From Methylocaldum sp. 14B (GTDB lineage Bacteria; Pseudomonadota; Gammaproteobacteria; Methylococcales; Methylococcaceae), in assembly GCF_002005105.1 (NCBI RefSeq), contig NZ_MSCV01000008.1:62001-126000 (forward strand): a stretch of DNA of 64,000 nucleotides, given 5' to 3'. The position numbers and the translations under genes were made by a program. This document shows, piece after piece, positions 21,943-29,843 of this stretch. Under the pieces are notes generated by a model that had not been told where the DNA came from, did not search any database, and worked only from the letters and a program-made list of their open reading frames with translations. The number at the start of each line of letters is the position of its first letter. Position 1 is the first letter of the stretch.

Positions 21943-22773
21943 ATGCTAAGAAATCGTCTTGTTGTTCTCGGCCTGATCGCCTCGGTTGTTTTTACTCCCC
22001 TGGCCCTGGCCGAACAGGTGCTGAAAATGGCGACCACGACGAGTACCGAGAACACGGGGCTCTTGCCGGTGCTTAATGCGCCGTTCGAGAAAAAGCACAA
22101 GGCCAGGATAGACGTGATCGCCGTAGGCAGCGGCAAGGCGATGAAACTGGGCGAAAGCGGCGATGTCGATATCGTCTTCGTGCACGATCCCGATGCGGAA
22201 GAGAAATTCATGGCGGCGGGAAACGGTGTGGACCGCAAGCCCGTGATGCACAACGACTTTGTCGTCGTCGGCCCGGAAACGGATCCCGCCGGTGTCAGGA
22301 ACGCAAAGACCACGGACGAAGCTTTCAGGAAAATCGCCGCGGCCAAGGCGGGCTTCGTTTCCCGCGGCGACGAATCGGGAACCCATGTCAAGGAAAAGAC
22401 TCTTTGGCGGAAAGCGGGGCTGCGGCCGGAAGGCGAATGGTATCTTTCGGTAGGGCAGGGCATGGGAGCCGTGCTGCGAATGGCCGACGATAAGGCGTAT
22501 TACGCGCTGACCGACCGGGGAACCTTTCTCGCGAGCAAGGACAAATTGACCGTGAAGCTTCTATTCGAGGGAGATCCGGCACTGTTCAATCCCTATCATG
22601 TCATGGCCGTAAATCCGAAGAAGCATAAACACGTGAATTACGAGCTGGCCAAGAAATACATCGACTACGTCACGGGCACGGAGGGGCAAAAAACCATTGC
22701 CGACTTCAAAGTCGCCGATCAGCCGTTGTTTTACCCGGACGCGATCTCGAACGCAGAAAAATCGAAGAAATAG
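21943..22773 (+). CDS. tupA: Tungstate-type ABC transporter substrate-binding protein
   Basis: A 276-residue periplasmic binding protein with signal peptide (residues 1-22, ending ALA). The TTTSTENTGLLPVLNAPFEK segment right after cleavage is the TupA oxyanion-binding signature; the mid-protein FVSRGDESGTHVKEKTLW is also typical. The ATG at 21943 has AAAGGA seven bases upstream, so 20 upstream in-frame residues are rejected. The permease (tupB) and ATPase (tupC) genes that usually follow are absent, and the next gene is unrelated. Tungstate versus other oxyanion specificity cannot be decided from sequence. Confidence 0.85.
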   Translation: MLRNRLVVLGLIASVVFTPLALAEQVLKMATTTSTENTGLLPVLNAPFEKKHKARIDVIAVGSGKAMKLGESGDVDIVFVHDPDAEEKFMAAGNGVDRKPVMHNDFVVVGPETDPAGVRNAKTTDEAFRKIAAAKAGFVSRGDESGTHVKEKTLWRKAGLRPEGEWYLSVGQGMGAVLRMADDKAYYALTDRGTFLASKDKLTVKLLFEGDPALFNPYHVMAVNPKKHKHVNYELAKKYIDYVTGTEGQKTIADFKVADQPLFYPDAISNAEKSKK

Positions 22774-22842
22774 TTCGGAGGAACCAAAACCCTGAAAATG
22801 TGCCCAATTTAGAGGATTATCCGAATCCGGATACCGATATCG

Positions 22843-22879
22843 CGGGAACAGTTGCGCCACTGATGTTCCCGATTTTGTT
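22843..22879 (+). terminator. Possible intrinsic terminator after tupA
   Basis: CGGGAACA (22843-22850) pairs with TGTTCCCG (22864-22871) over a 13-base loop and is followed by ATTTTGTTA. The T-run is interrupted, so efficiency is uncertain. It would separate tupA from the small membrane protein gene that starts at 22902. Confidence 0.5.
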
Positions 22880-22901
22880 ATCGTAACAGGGAGATATCGA
22901 T

Positions 22902-23153
22902 ATGTTGCTTTGGATTATTTTCGGCGGGATCGCCGGCTGGGTAGCAAGCCTGATCGTCGGTCGGGGAGACGAGATGGGAATGCTGGGTAATATCGCCGTG
23001 GGTATCATAGGCGCCTTTCTCGGCGGCTGGATTGCCGACCGTTTGGGATTCGGAGGAAAGCCGGGTGTGGAGCGTCCGACATCTTTGATAAGCTTCGCGA
23101 CAGCGGTGCTCGGCGCCGTTATTTTATTGGCCATTCTCAATGCCTTGATTTAG
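22902..23153 (+). CDS. GlsB/YeaQ/YmgE-family small stress membrane protein
   Basis: An 83-residue protein of the transglycosylase-associated (GlsB/YeaQ) family, small inner-membrane proteins often induced under envelope or general stress. It has three hydrophobic glycine-rich segments: IIFGGIAGWVASLIVG, the middle GNIAVGIIGAFLGGWIAD and a C-terminal helix. AGGGAGA precedes the ATG. Biochemical role is unknown in the family. It shares the stress theme of the 40-49 kb island but is not adjacent to it. Confidence 0.88.
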   Translation: MLLWIIFGGIAGWVASLIVGRGDEMGMLGNIAVGIIGAFLGGWIADRLGFGGKPGVERPTSLISFATAVLGAVILLAILNALI

Positions 23154-23367
23154 TGCGGTGTTCCGGAGAATCCGGTGTGTTTTGCCCGCCGATCGTAGGC
23201 GGTGGAGTTCTCCAGGACGATGTCGTTTTGGGGCGAGTACGAGAAACGGCTAAGGCGATCGCTGCAACCGGAAGTCTTGATGGTTCCGAAGGCGGTGTAA
23301 ACCGCTGAGCGAGGCAAAGGCCTCATGCCCGAATAGAGAGGCAGACTCGCATAGATTTTCGCGGGGG

Positions 23368-23964
23368 ATGATAGTGAACAATTGGTCAAAGAATGCTTTG
23401 GGGGGATTCCTCGTCATATGGGCGTTTTCCGGCCCCGCCACGGCCCAGAAGTTCGGTCCGGAGCCGGACGTTGACGAAGGATTCGAAGAAGTGGAATCGG
23501 CCACCCTCAATGACGTCGATCTTGAATTCAGCGAGGACGAGCGGGTGAGGCTGAAGGAGCTGAGAGCATGGCTGCATCAGCGTAGTCGCGAAAGAGCGCG
23601 AGCCGCGGCGTTAAGTTCCGGAGACGTGGATGAAGCAAGCCGATTTGATTCGAGTGCCACATACCGAACGGTGCGCCCGCCGCAGCTCCTGCACGATGCA
23701 CGAAACTGGCAAGGCCGGCCCAGGCTGCATATCGGTCGGGTACCCGACGATCGAGTGCGCGGCAGCTACGAGCCTCTCGATCCGAAAACCATCGTTTCTC
23801 CACGGCGGCAACCGACTCTAGACCCGGCCTCCGGGCGTCAAGCCGGCACTGCGGCGCCGCTGGAAACCAAGGCCAAAAAAAGCCGCGTCAGGCTGGTCTG
23901 GACCGCCGATGTGGCCCGGCACAAATCCGATTCATCCCCATCCTCCTCCAACGGCCGCCGCTGA
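23368..23964 (+). CDS. Hypothetical secreted protein
   Basis: A 198-residue protein I do not recognise. It has a signal peptide (about residues 1-26, ending ATA), an acidic stretch (PEPDVDEGFEEVES) and then a basic Arg/Ser/Pro-rich, probably disordered remainder. The first codon is ATG with a G-rich tract just upstream. It stands alone: the next gene lies on the other strand beyond a repeat block. Codon usage and GC resemble the neighbours. It may be a real lineage-specific periplasmic protein. Confidence 0.55.
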   Translation: MIVNNWSKNALGGFLVIWAFSGPATAQKFGPEPDVDEGFEEVESATLNDVDLEFSEDERVRLKELRAWLHQRSRERARAAALSSGDVDEASRFDSSATYRTVRPPQLLHDARNWQGRPRLHIGRVPDDRVRGSYEPLDPKTIVSPRRQPTLDPASGRQAGTAAPLETKAKKSRVRLVWTADVARHKSDSSPSSSNGRR

Positions 23965-24055
23965 CATTGGCGCAGTTCTCGATCGGACCGGCTTGTCTAT
24001 CTCTGGCTATGGCAGGCTAGAGCATTTTCCGATTCGGTGTCAGAGAGCCCGATAG

Positions 24056-24168
24056 GTAGGTCGGCAATCCCTTCCCAATCGCAAACGGCCGTCCTGGGAG
24101 CGCCAGGACGCCCCTTCCCACAAAGTCCTTTGCCGAGCCGATAAGTCGGCAAGGGATTGCCGACCTAC
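24056..24168. repeat. Degenerate and intact 24-bp palindromic repeats
   Basis: A plus-type copy at 24056-24080 decays in its second half, and an intact minus-type copy lies at 24145-24168. Between them is a small hairpin (GTCCTGG / CCAGGAC). The block sits between the secreted-protein gene and the convergent permease gene. Nothing else is visible in this 250-base gap. Confidence 0.75.
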
Positions 24169-24214
24169 GTTCTTCCCGCCCGACACGAAGCCGTACACCG
24201 GGATGAAAAACGCT

Positions 24215-25642
24215 CTAGATCTCGCTAGTCTGCGCTTCGTCCGCTTTCGCGAGCTTGCTGTGGCGTACCGAGTAGACGAAATAGACGATCAGCCCGATAC
24301 CGAGCCAGATTATGAACCGGTACCAGGTGGTTGTCGGAAGAAAAACCATCAGTGCTCCGCACGAGAGGACGCCGAGTATCGGGAGCACGGGGTTGGCCGG
24401 CGCCTTGAAAGGACGGTGCATGCCGGGGTCGGTGATGCGGAGAATCATGACGCCGAGGCAGACGAGTACGAATGCGAACAGCGTACCGATGTTAACCAGT
24501 TCGGCAAGCTCGCTCAGCGGCACGAAACCCGCTACGGATGCGATCAGAAAGCCGCACAGGATGATGACTCTCACCGGCGTTTGGGTTTTCCGGTTGACGG
24601 TCGAAAACCACGGAGACAGGAGACCGTCGCGGGCCATCGCGAAAATGATCCGGGTGAGCGCGTAATAGAGCACAAGCATGACCGTGGTCAGCCCGGCAAT
24701 GACGCCAGTCGCCACCAGTGCGGATGCCCAGTTCAAACCCAACAGCTGGAGCGCGTGGGCCACGGGAGAGGACACGTTGAGTTCCGTGTAGGGAACGACC
24801 GCGGTCAGCAGGCCGGCGACCAGGATATAGACCAAAGTACAGAAAGCCAGCGCCGTCACGATGCCGACCGGCACGTCCTTTTTCGGGTTGCGCGCTTCTT
24901 CGGTGGCGGTCGAGACGGCATCGAATCCGACATAGGCGAAGAAAACGATGGACGCTCCCGCGAAAATGCCGATCGGTTTGCCCTCGGCCGTGTGGTCGAA
25001 CCAGCCGAAAGGCATGAAGGGCTGCCAGTTGGCCGGATCGACGTTGAACAGCGCGACCGAGACGAATATGCCTATGGTCAGCAACTTGATGAAAACCATC
25101 AGCGAATTGAGCCGGGCGCTTTCCTTGACCCCGATGATCAGCAGGATCATGAGAATCAGCACGATGCCGGCCGCCGGAAGATTGATGATGCCGCCCAGCT
25201 CCGGCGCATGGGTCAGGTAATCGGGCAGCGGCAAACCGATGGCGGTCAAGGCGTTGTTGAAATAGCCGGACCAGCCGTTGGCCACGGCGGCTACCGAGAG
25301 CCCGTACTCCAGGATCAGGTCCCAGCCGATGATCCAGGCTGTCAGCTCGCCGAACGCTGCATAGCTGTATCCGTAGGCGCTGCCGCATCCGCCGACGCTC
25401 GAGGCCAGCTCGGCATAGGCCAGCGCGGCGAAGGTGCAGGCGAGACCGGCGATCACGAAGGAAATGATTACCGCGGGCCCCGCCTGAGTCGCGGCGGCAA
25501 TGCCGGTCAGTACGAAGATTCCGGTACCGATGATGGCGCCGATGCCGAGGAGAGTCAGATCCATCGCTCCAAGGCAGCGTCTCAGTCCACTGTCCTGGAA
25601 GTCGTCCGTGGTAGTTCTTTTGGTGCGGAAAATCTGCATCAT
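24215..25642 (-). CDS. APC-family amino acid permease
   Basis: A 475-residue transporter with about 12 membrane helices. The N-terminal LLGIGAIIGTGIFVLTG is the APC/CAT substrate-binding helix signature, and FAYVGFDAVSTATEEARNPKKD is the conserved helix-6/loop motif. It most resembles the cationic-amino-acid (YfnA/CAT) branch. It would import amino acids with protons; specificity is not determined. No amino-acid metabolism gene is adjacent. Two start codons follow each other (ATGATG) with no strong ribosome-binding site. Confidence 0.9.
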   Translation of the reverse strand: MMQIFRTKRTTTDDFQDSGLRRCLGAMDLTLLGIGAIIGTGIFVLTGIAAATQAGPAVIISFVIAGLACTFAALAYAELASSVGGCGSAYGYSYAAFGELTAWIIGWDLILEYGLSVAAVANGWSGYFNNALTAIGLPLPDYLTHAPELGGIINLPAAGIVLILMILLIIGVKESARLNSLMVFIKLLTIGIFVSVALFNVDPANWQPFMPFGWFDHTAEGKPIGIFAGASIVFFAYVGFDAVSTATEEARNPKKDVPVGIVTALAFCTLVYILVAGLLTAVVPYTELNVSSPVAHALQLLGLNWASALVATGVIAGLTTVMLVLYYALTRIIFAMARDGLLSPWFSTVNRKTQTPVRVIILCGFLIASVAGFVPLSELAELVNIGTLFAFVLVCLGVMILRITDPGMHRPFKAPANPVLPILGVLSCGALMVFLPTTTWYRFIIWLGIGLIVYFVYSVRHSKLAKADEAQTSEI

Positions 25643-26059
25643 CGAATTCTCGCGGGCTGGTTTTATTAAAGGAATTATGCCTGATAAATTCGACCGATGA
25701 CGATTTCTGCCGTCCAGCGAGCGGGAGATCTCGATTGGAGCGGAGGGCCGCCCCGCACGCGGTTGTCGTGGCCAAACCTGTCGTTGATCGACAATCCCTT
25801 GCCGACAAATGCGTCCGTTCGCCGGGAACGGCCAAGCATTCTCGCCCCGCCCTCCCCAAACTCCTTATTCGGCCAAACAGGAGGGCGAATTGGGGAGGAC
25901 GTAGCGAGAGGGGACAAAGCGGGTTTGGAATGGGGAGCGCTTCATCTCGGCTTGCTTGGACTGCGCTCCTTTGGTTTTCAGTCGAAAGGCGATGGCCGAT
26001 CGGGACTTGAACGATGACGCGGCAAGCCGTGTTCCGCAGCCATCTCTCGGAGCCTCGCT
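25643..26059. other. Intergenic stretch with one decayed palindromic repeat
   Basis: No gene is credible here. A degenerate copy of the 24-bp repeat (CGACAATCCCTTGCCGAC core) lies at about 25784-25806. The remainder is G/C-rich low-information sequence with an imperfect mirror around GAGGGCG/CGCCCTC. No promoter is obvious for the flanking minus-strand permease. Confidence 0.5.
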
Positions 26060-26509
26060 TTAGTGGATTTCACCGCGCCAGGCGCCGGTTTCGTGTCCCC
26101 GTGACTCGAGAAAATCCCTGAAGTTCTCCAGGTCCTCTTCCACGTTGGAAGACACCATTCCGAGCATATCGCCGACCTTCTCCATCGTGGTCTCGGGCTG
26201 ATATTCGATATCCACGCTGACACGGGTGCGGTCGCCGCCCACCGGCTCGAAACTCACGATCCCGTGGTTCTCCGGTCCGGCCGTGGTACGCCATGCGATG
26301 CGCTGATCCGGTACCTGCTCGACGATTTCGGTGTCCCATTCCTTGTGTTTTCCGCCGATCTCGGCATGCCAATGCACATGGCTATCGTCGATCTGGCGCA
26401 CCTCCACGATGTTCTCCATGAAACTGGGAAAATCCTCGAACTGGGTCCACTGGTTATACGCAACTCTTACCGGCACGTTGACCTCTATGGATTTGTGCAC
26501 GCTTGCCAT
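26060..26509 (-). CDS. SRPBCC-family (polyketide cyclase/START-like) protein
   Basis: A 149-residue protein of the SRPBCC helix-grip fold. It begins HKSIEVNVPVRVAYNQWTQFEDFPSFM, the standard first strand and helix, and contains the WHAEIGG...WDTEIVEQVPDQRIAWRT pattern of the SRPBCC/COQ10-like group. Such proteins bind hydrophobic ligands, but this subgroup has no defined ligand and often sits among stress genes. AAGGAG lies 8 bases before the ATG. Tail beyond residue 130 is polar. Confidence 0.85.
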   Translation of the reverse strand: MASVHKSIEVNVPVRVAYNQWTQFEDFPSFMENIVEVRQIDDSHVHWHAEIGGKHKEWDTEIVEQVPDQRIAWRTTAGPENHGIVSFEPVGGDRTRVSVDIEYQPETTMEKVGDMLGMVSSNVEEDLENFRDFLESRGHETGAWRGEIH

Positions 26510-27126
26510 TTCACACTCCTTCGGATCTGGTCTATTCGGTTTGTCCGGAATGCACCGGTCGAACGATGCATGGGTTCAATAAGTCGTTACCGATGGTGCC
26601 CAAAACGCCGCAATCGCCGCCGTTCGATCACTCATCAGCTCAAAAATTAGACACCGGGCGATTGGCACGGTTCGAAAGGAATCCAGAAGCCAAGGGCGGC
26701 GTATGCCCGGATCACATCCGTGTGTTTTGGATACCGGCATCCAGAACAAAGATCTGCAATTCGGTCCGACGCCATCCTTGGCCTCTTCGGCCAGTTTTCC
26801 ACAGAACGCCGAATCTTCGGGAAAACCGCTTCGGTCATCGCGTATCAGTCTTATCAGGCCGAGTTCGTAAGCTTTTTCTGACTTGACGCGGGTAACAAGA
26901 ACAATTCAGCATTCCGGCGCTTAACAGGATGGCGAAAAACTCTGACTGGTGCGCCGGGCGTCAACGGCGTGACCATATGAATGCCCGTCCGGCTTACCTG
27001 AAACAGTCCGTAGGGCGGGTTAGGCGATAGCCGTAACCCGCCTTGCCGCGGAATCGGCGGCTATCGCCTAACCCGCCCTACGAGCTGACCATTCACGATT
27101 GGGCTGTGTGGCATAAGCGGTGAACA
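26510..27126. other. Intergenic region before the GNAT gene
   Basis: About 600 bases without a convincing gene. Its right part contains the perfect 25-bp hairpin listed separately (27009-27082). Around 26690-26760 there is a stretch resembling the widespread proteobacterial intergenic repeat with GGATACCGGCATCCAGAAC; a related stretch occurs at 35840-35915. The rest is AT-richer than the neighbouring genes and shows nothing else recognisable. Confidence 0.5.
27009..27082. repeat. Perfect 25-bp inverted repeat (GTAGGGCGGGTTAGGC type)
   Basis: Arms at 27009-27033 and 27058-27082 are exact reverse complements (starting CGTAGGGCGGGTTAGGC) around a 24-base loop that itself repeats part of the arm (TAACCCGCC). 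The motif resembles a dispersed repeat seen between genes in many proteobacteria. There is no T-run, so it is not a classical terminator. Confidence 0.8.
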
Positions 27127-27570
27127 ATGGATTACGAACTTAGACCTGCTACTTCTGATGACTACGCATACTGTTACCGTCTCACCAAGAGGAACATGCA
27201 TGATTTATTCTATAAACACTGGGGAGGCTGGGTTTCAACCGAGTTCCGTAACGGATTCGTCGTTGAGAACATAACCATGGTGATCATTGCCGGTAAACGA
27301 GCTGGTTACCTCAGCGTAATCAAAGAACCCACATCGATTTACATCGACAACATCCAGTTATCCCCTGCCCGGCAGGGCCAAGGTATTGGCACAAAGCTCT
27401 TGAACCGTCTACTTGCTACTTATTCAAAGGTCAGCATTCGTCTTACGACCTTTGAAGACAATCCGGCCAAAAGGCTGTATGAGCGAATGGGGTTTGTCGT
27501 CGTAGAAAGAAATGGCATGACAGTTAAGATGGAAAAACAGCCTAACGAGGCGGTGCACCGGAGCTGCTAA
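27127..27570 (+). CDS. GNAT-family N-acetyltransferase
   Basis: A 147-residue acetyl-CoA-dependent acyltransferase. The acetyl-CoA loop is seen as QLSPARQGQGIGTKLLNRLL (about residues 78-97), followed by the family's NPAKRLYERMGF motif. Acceptor substrate unknown. The gene is clearly less GC-rich than its neighbours, has no ribosome-binding site, and its stop codon lies inside a GCTAAC sequence that pairs with GTTAGC just downstream. These traits suggest a former integron gene cassette. Confidence 0.85.
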   Translation: MDYELRPATSDDYAYCYRLTKRNMHDLFYKHWGGWVSTEFRNGFVVENITMVIIAGKRAGYLSVIKEPTSIYIDNIQLSPARQGQGIGTKLLNRLLATYSKVSIRLTTFEDNPAKRLYERMGFVVVERNGMTVKMEKQPNEAVHRSC

Positions 27571-27598
27571 CGCGGCCCGATTACCGGTGACGTTAGCA
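27540..27598 (+). repeat. attC-like 59-base structure at the end of the GNAT gene
   Basis: GCCTAAC (27540-27546) matches the RYYYAAC end of integron attC sites, and GTTAGC (27592-27597) approximates the opposite GTTRRRY end. CTAACG/CGTTAG and CACCGG/CCGGTG pair across the site. Against this, the right core is not a full match and the arms are asymmetric (8 versus 1 unpaired bases). No integrase gene is present. I regard it as a possible decayed cassette site. Confidence 0.35.
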
Positions 27599-27744
27599 AA
27601 ACGGCCCACGCTTTGGTTATTCGCTTTGATTTTTTTACGCAAAATGACGAAGTTCACTTAGCTGAACCAAGCCGAAGTTAAAACAACAAAAGCTTGACCC
27701 AGTCACCAAGCGCCGATTGTTCGGCACATGAGGCCACGTACCAT

Positions 27745-28188
27745 ATGTCCATCGCAAAGCTCAGATACTCAGATCTCCTTGATGCCTTCGAATTCGTGAG
27801 TTCCGGCGCGCCCTTTGACAGCAGGGCCTTCATCGATCGGGACACCGGAACGATTCACTATTTGTCACCCGAGTTCGACTTCGAAGAAGAAGTTCCCGAC
27901 GATCTCGAAACATCAGACAGGTACGTCGAAGTTCCTCGCAAGCACGATCTGGACTTGGGGCATAACCTGGTATTGTCATTCGTAGAGCAAGAACTCCCCG
28001 GCGAATACGAAACCGTTTCCGAGTTTTTTCGAAAGAAAGGCGCTTACGGTCGCTTCAAAGATTTCTTGAATAGCCGAAACCAGCTTGAACGCTGGTACGA
28101 ATACGAATCCCGCGAGACTGAAAAGGCGTTGCGCCTTTGGTGCGACGAAAACGCCGTTGAGCTCACCGATGATTCATCTGTGGCCTAA
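27745..28188 (+). CDS. UPF0158-family protein
   Basis: A 147-residue protein of the uncharacterised UPF0158 family. It starts LRYSDLLDAFEFVSSG and has acidic FDFEEEVPDDLETSDRYVEVP in the middle and the conserved FVEQELPGEYETVSEFFRKKGAYGRFKDFL near the end. I use the ATG at 27745 (the family N-terminus) instead of a TTG at 27694; neither has a clear ribosome-binding site. The stop codon again lies in GCCTAAC (28183-28189), followed by CTCGGTCAACCGGG, which resembles the left half of a chromosomal attC site. No function is known. Confidence 0.8.
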   Translation: MSIAKLRYSDLLDAFEFVSSGAPFDSRAFIDRDTGTIHYLSPEFDFEEEVPDDLETSDRYVEVPRKHDLDLGHNLVLSFVEQELPGEYETVSEFFRKKGAYGRFKDFLNSRNQLERWYEYESRETEKALRLWCDENAVELTDDSSVA

Positions 28189-28330
28189 CCTCTCGGTCAA
28201 CCGGGCCGTCTGCTGGTTGCGCTTGCAGGTTCCCGCCGCCTTATCGGCTGCTGCCCGGTCCGGGATTCCAATTCCGCGCGGTGCAGCCGGCGACAAAGAA
28301 AGTATTTTCTTGCGTTCTACGGGGCGACGA

Positions 28331-28609
28331 TCAGTCGCGCCGCACCAGCTTGAAAAAACGGCTTATCTCTCCGCTCTGGGTCCTTTCCTGATAAAGAAAA
28401 GCCAGCTTTTGCTCTTCGAACTTGTCGAAGAACGCCTCCCAGGAGATCCGCTCCAGCGTTTCACCGCCTTCGGTGAACCGGATGCGCAGGATGCCTGCCT
28501 CGTCGCCTTTGCCGGCGGTACCTTTAACGGTGGCGGGCCAGCCTCCCCGTTCTTCCACCCAGCGGCGAATCTCCTCGTGATTCGTCGTTTTTTTCGATTC
28601 GTGCGACAT
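28331..28609 (-). CDS. Small conserved hypothetical protein
   Basis: A 92-residue soluble protein of a family found in cyanobacteria and proteobacteria, sometimes mislabelled as 1,4-alpha-glucan branching enzyme. Conserved elements include IRRWVEERGGWPATVKGT, the GILRIRF strand and the C-terminal ISWEAFFDKFEEQKLAFLYQE. It starts at the ATG at 28609 behind AGGAGGTG; a GTG further upstream is not needed. Function unknown. It may belong with stress genes, as in other genomes. Confidence 0.8.
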   Translation of the reverse strand: MSHESKKTTNHEEIRRWVEERGGWPATVKGTAGKGDEAGILRIRFTEGGETLERISWEAFFDKFEEQKLAFLYQERTQSGEISRFFKLVRRD

Positions 28610-28731
28610 GACGACACCTCCTGGCATTGATCATTCGGTAATGAAGCCTTGCGGCGAGAACATTTTTTAGTTCGGTGTAGGGTGTGACGGTTTCGTATGC
28701 CGCCCGTTCCTGCACCCTAGTAAAAAACGTT

Positions 28732-29841
28732 CTAACCGTAGCTATGAATGATGCGGGGTCTAGGGAATCCCCCGCGTGCCCGGCGCACATGGTTTTCCAA
28801 CTCTATGGCCCGATGAATCGAGGTATGGGCCGAAAGCACCTTGGCACGCGCCCGCTCGCCGATGCGGGTCCGTTCGGCATCCGAGGTCTCCTGGAGATGA
28901 CGCAGAACGTCCTCGGCGCGTTCGGCCACCAGAATTTCTTCACCGATCTTGAAGAAGCTGTTGAGACCTTGCCAACGATCCGAGATGACCGGCGTCCCGC
29001 AGGCGGCGGCTTCGAACAGGCGCACGCTGGGCGAGTATCCGGCGCGTACCATCTCGTGGCGGGTGACGTTCAGCGTGAAACGCTGCGAGGTATAGAAGCG
29101 CCGGTGAGCGGCGGGCGGCAAGTGTTCGATGCGGTGAACGTTCGGAGGCCAGGCTATCGTTTCCGGGTATTGCGCTCCGACGATCGCAAATCGCCCCTGT
29201 GCCCACTGACGCGCGGGTTTCAGCAGCAATTCCTCGACCGCCGGCTGCCGGTCTTCGCTGTAAGTGCCCATGTAGCCGAGGTCGTACTCGATGGGGCCGA
29301 AGTCTGAAGAATGTAGATCCGGGTCTACCGAGCAGTAGAGCGGTTCCACCCGTTGAGCGCGGTACGAGCGTTTGAGCCAGGACAGGAGCGGACCGCCGGT
29401 GAAGGATAGATAAAGCTCGTAGCGGGGGATTAGATCCGGGTGCAGATATTCACAATCGCCGTGCACCAGTTTAGCCAGCGTGATCGGCGTATCGATGTCG
29501 TAGAAAGCGGTAAGGCCGCGCGCCGTGGCGATCACCCATTGTCCGACCTCGACGCCGTCCGGAACGTACGAGCCGACGATGACCAGATCGGCTTGCGCCA
29601 CCTCGTCGGTGAACCGATCTTTCAGTTCGTCAAGATCGGCATAAAGGCGGGTCGTGCCGTAAGGCGGGTTGGGCAGGTCGCGGTTTTTCGCATACCAGGG
29701 CTGGTCGCGTTCCAGAAACAGTACGCTATGGCCGCGCGCGCTCAAGCCGTGTACCAGCGCCCGATAAGTCGTGGCGTGGCCATTGCCCCAGGATGACGTA
29801 ATCGAGAGTCCCAGTATGACGATGTTCAATGGCTCGGACAT
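28732..29841 (-). CDS. CgeB-like glycosyltransferase
   Basis: A 369-residue GT-B-type protein. The start NIVILGLSITSSWGNGHATTYRALVHGL resembles the CgeB/Glyco_trans_1_2 type, and the C-terminal RLFEAAACGTPVISDRWQGL contains the nucleotide-sugar-binding E-x7-E-like region. The ATG at 29841 follows CAGGAG by 7 bases and lies 2 bases past the stop of the preceding glycosyltransferase gene. It is the last gene of the cluster. Sugar donor and acceptor are unknown. Confidence 0.85.
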   Translation of the reverse strand: MSEPLNIVILGLSITSSWGNGHATTYRALVHGLSARGHSVLFLERDQPWYAKNRDLPNPPYGTTRLYADLDELKDRFTDEVAQADLVIVGSYVPDGVEVGQWVIATARGLTAFYDIDTPITLAKLVHGDCEYLHPDLIPRYELYLSFTGGPLLSWLKRSYRAQRVEPLYCSVDPDLHSSDFGPIEYDLGYMGTYSEDRQPAVEELLLKPARQWAQGRFAIVGAQYPETIAWPPNVHRIEHLPPAAHRRFYTSQRFTLNVTRHEMVRAGYSPSVRLFEAAACGTPVISDRWQGLNSFFKIGEEILVAERAEDVLRHLQETSDAERTRIGERARAKVLSAHTSIHRAIELENHVRRARGGFPRPRIIHSYG

Positions 29842-29843
29842 GA

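Noticed and set aside
23150-23389. Minus-strand 79-codon frame upstream of the secreted-protein gene
   Set aside because: No ribosome-binding site, overlaps the next gene's start, and no recognisable family; it could be a fragment, but I cannot support it.
28183-28240. Complete attC site after the UPF0158 gene
   Set aside because: Only the left half (GCCTAAC with CTCGGTCAACCGGG) is visible; no matching right half or GTTRRRY end follows.
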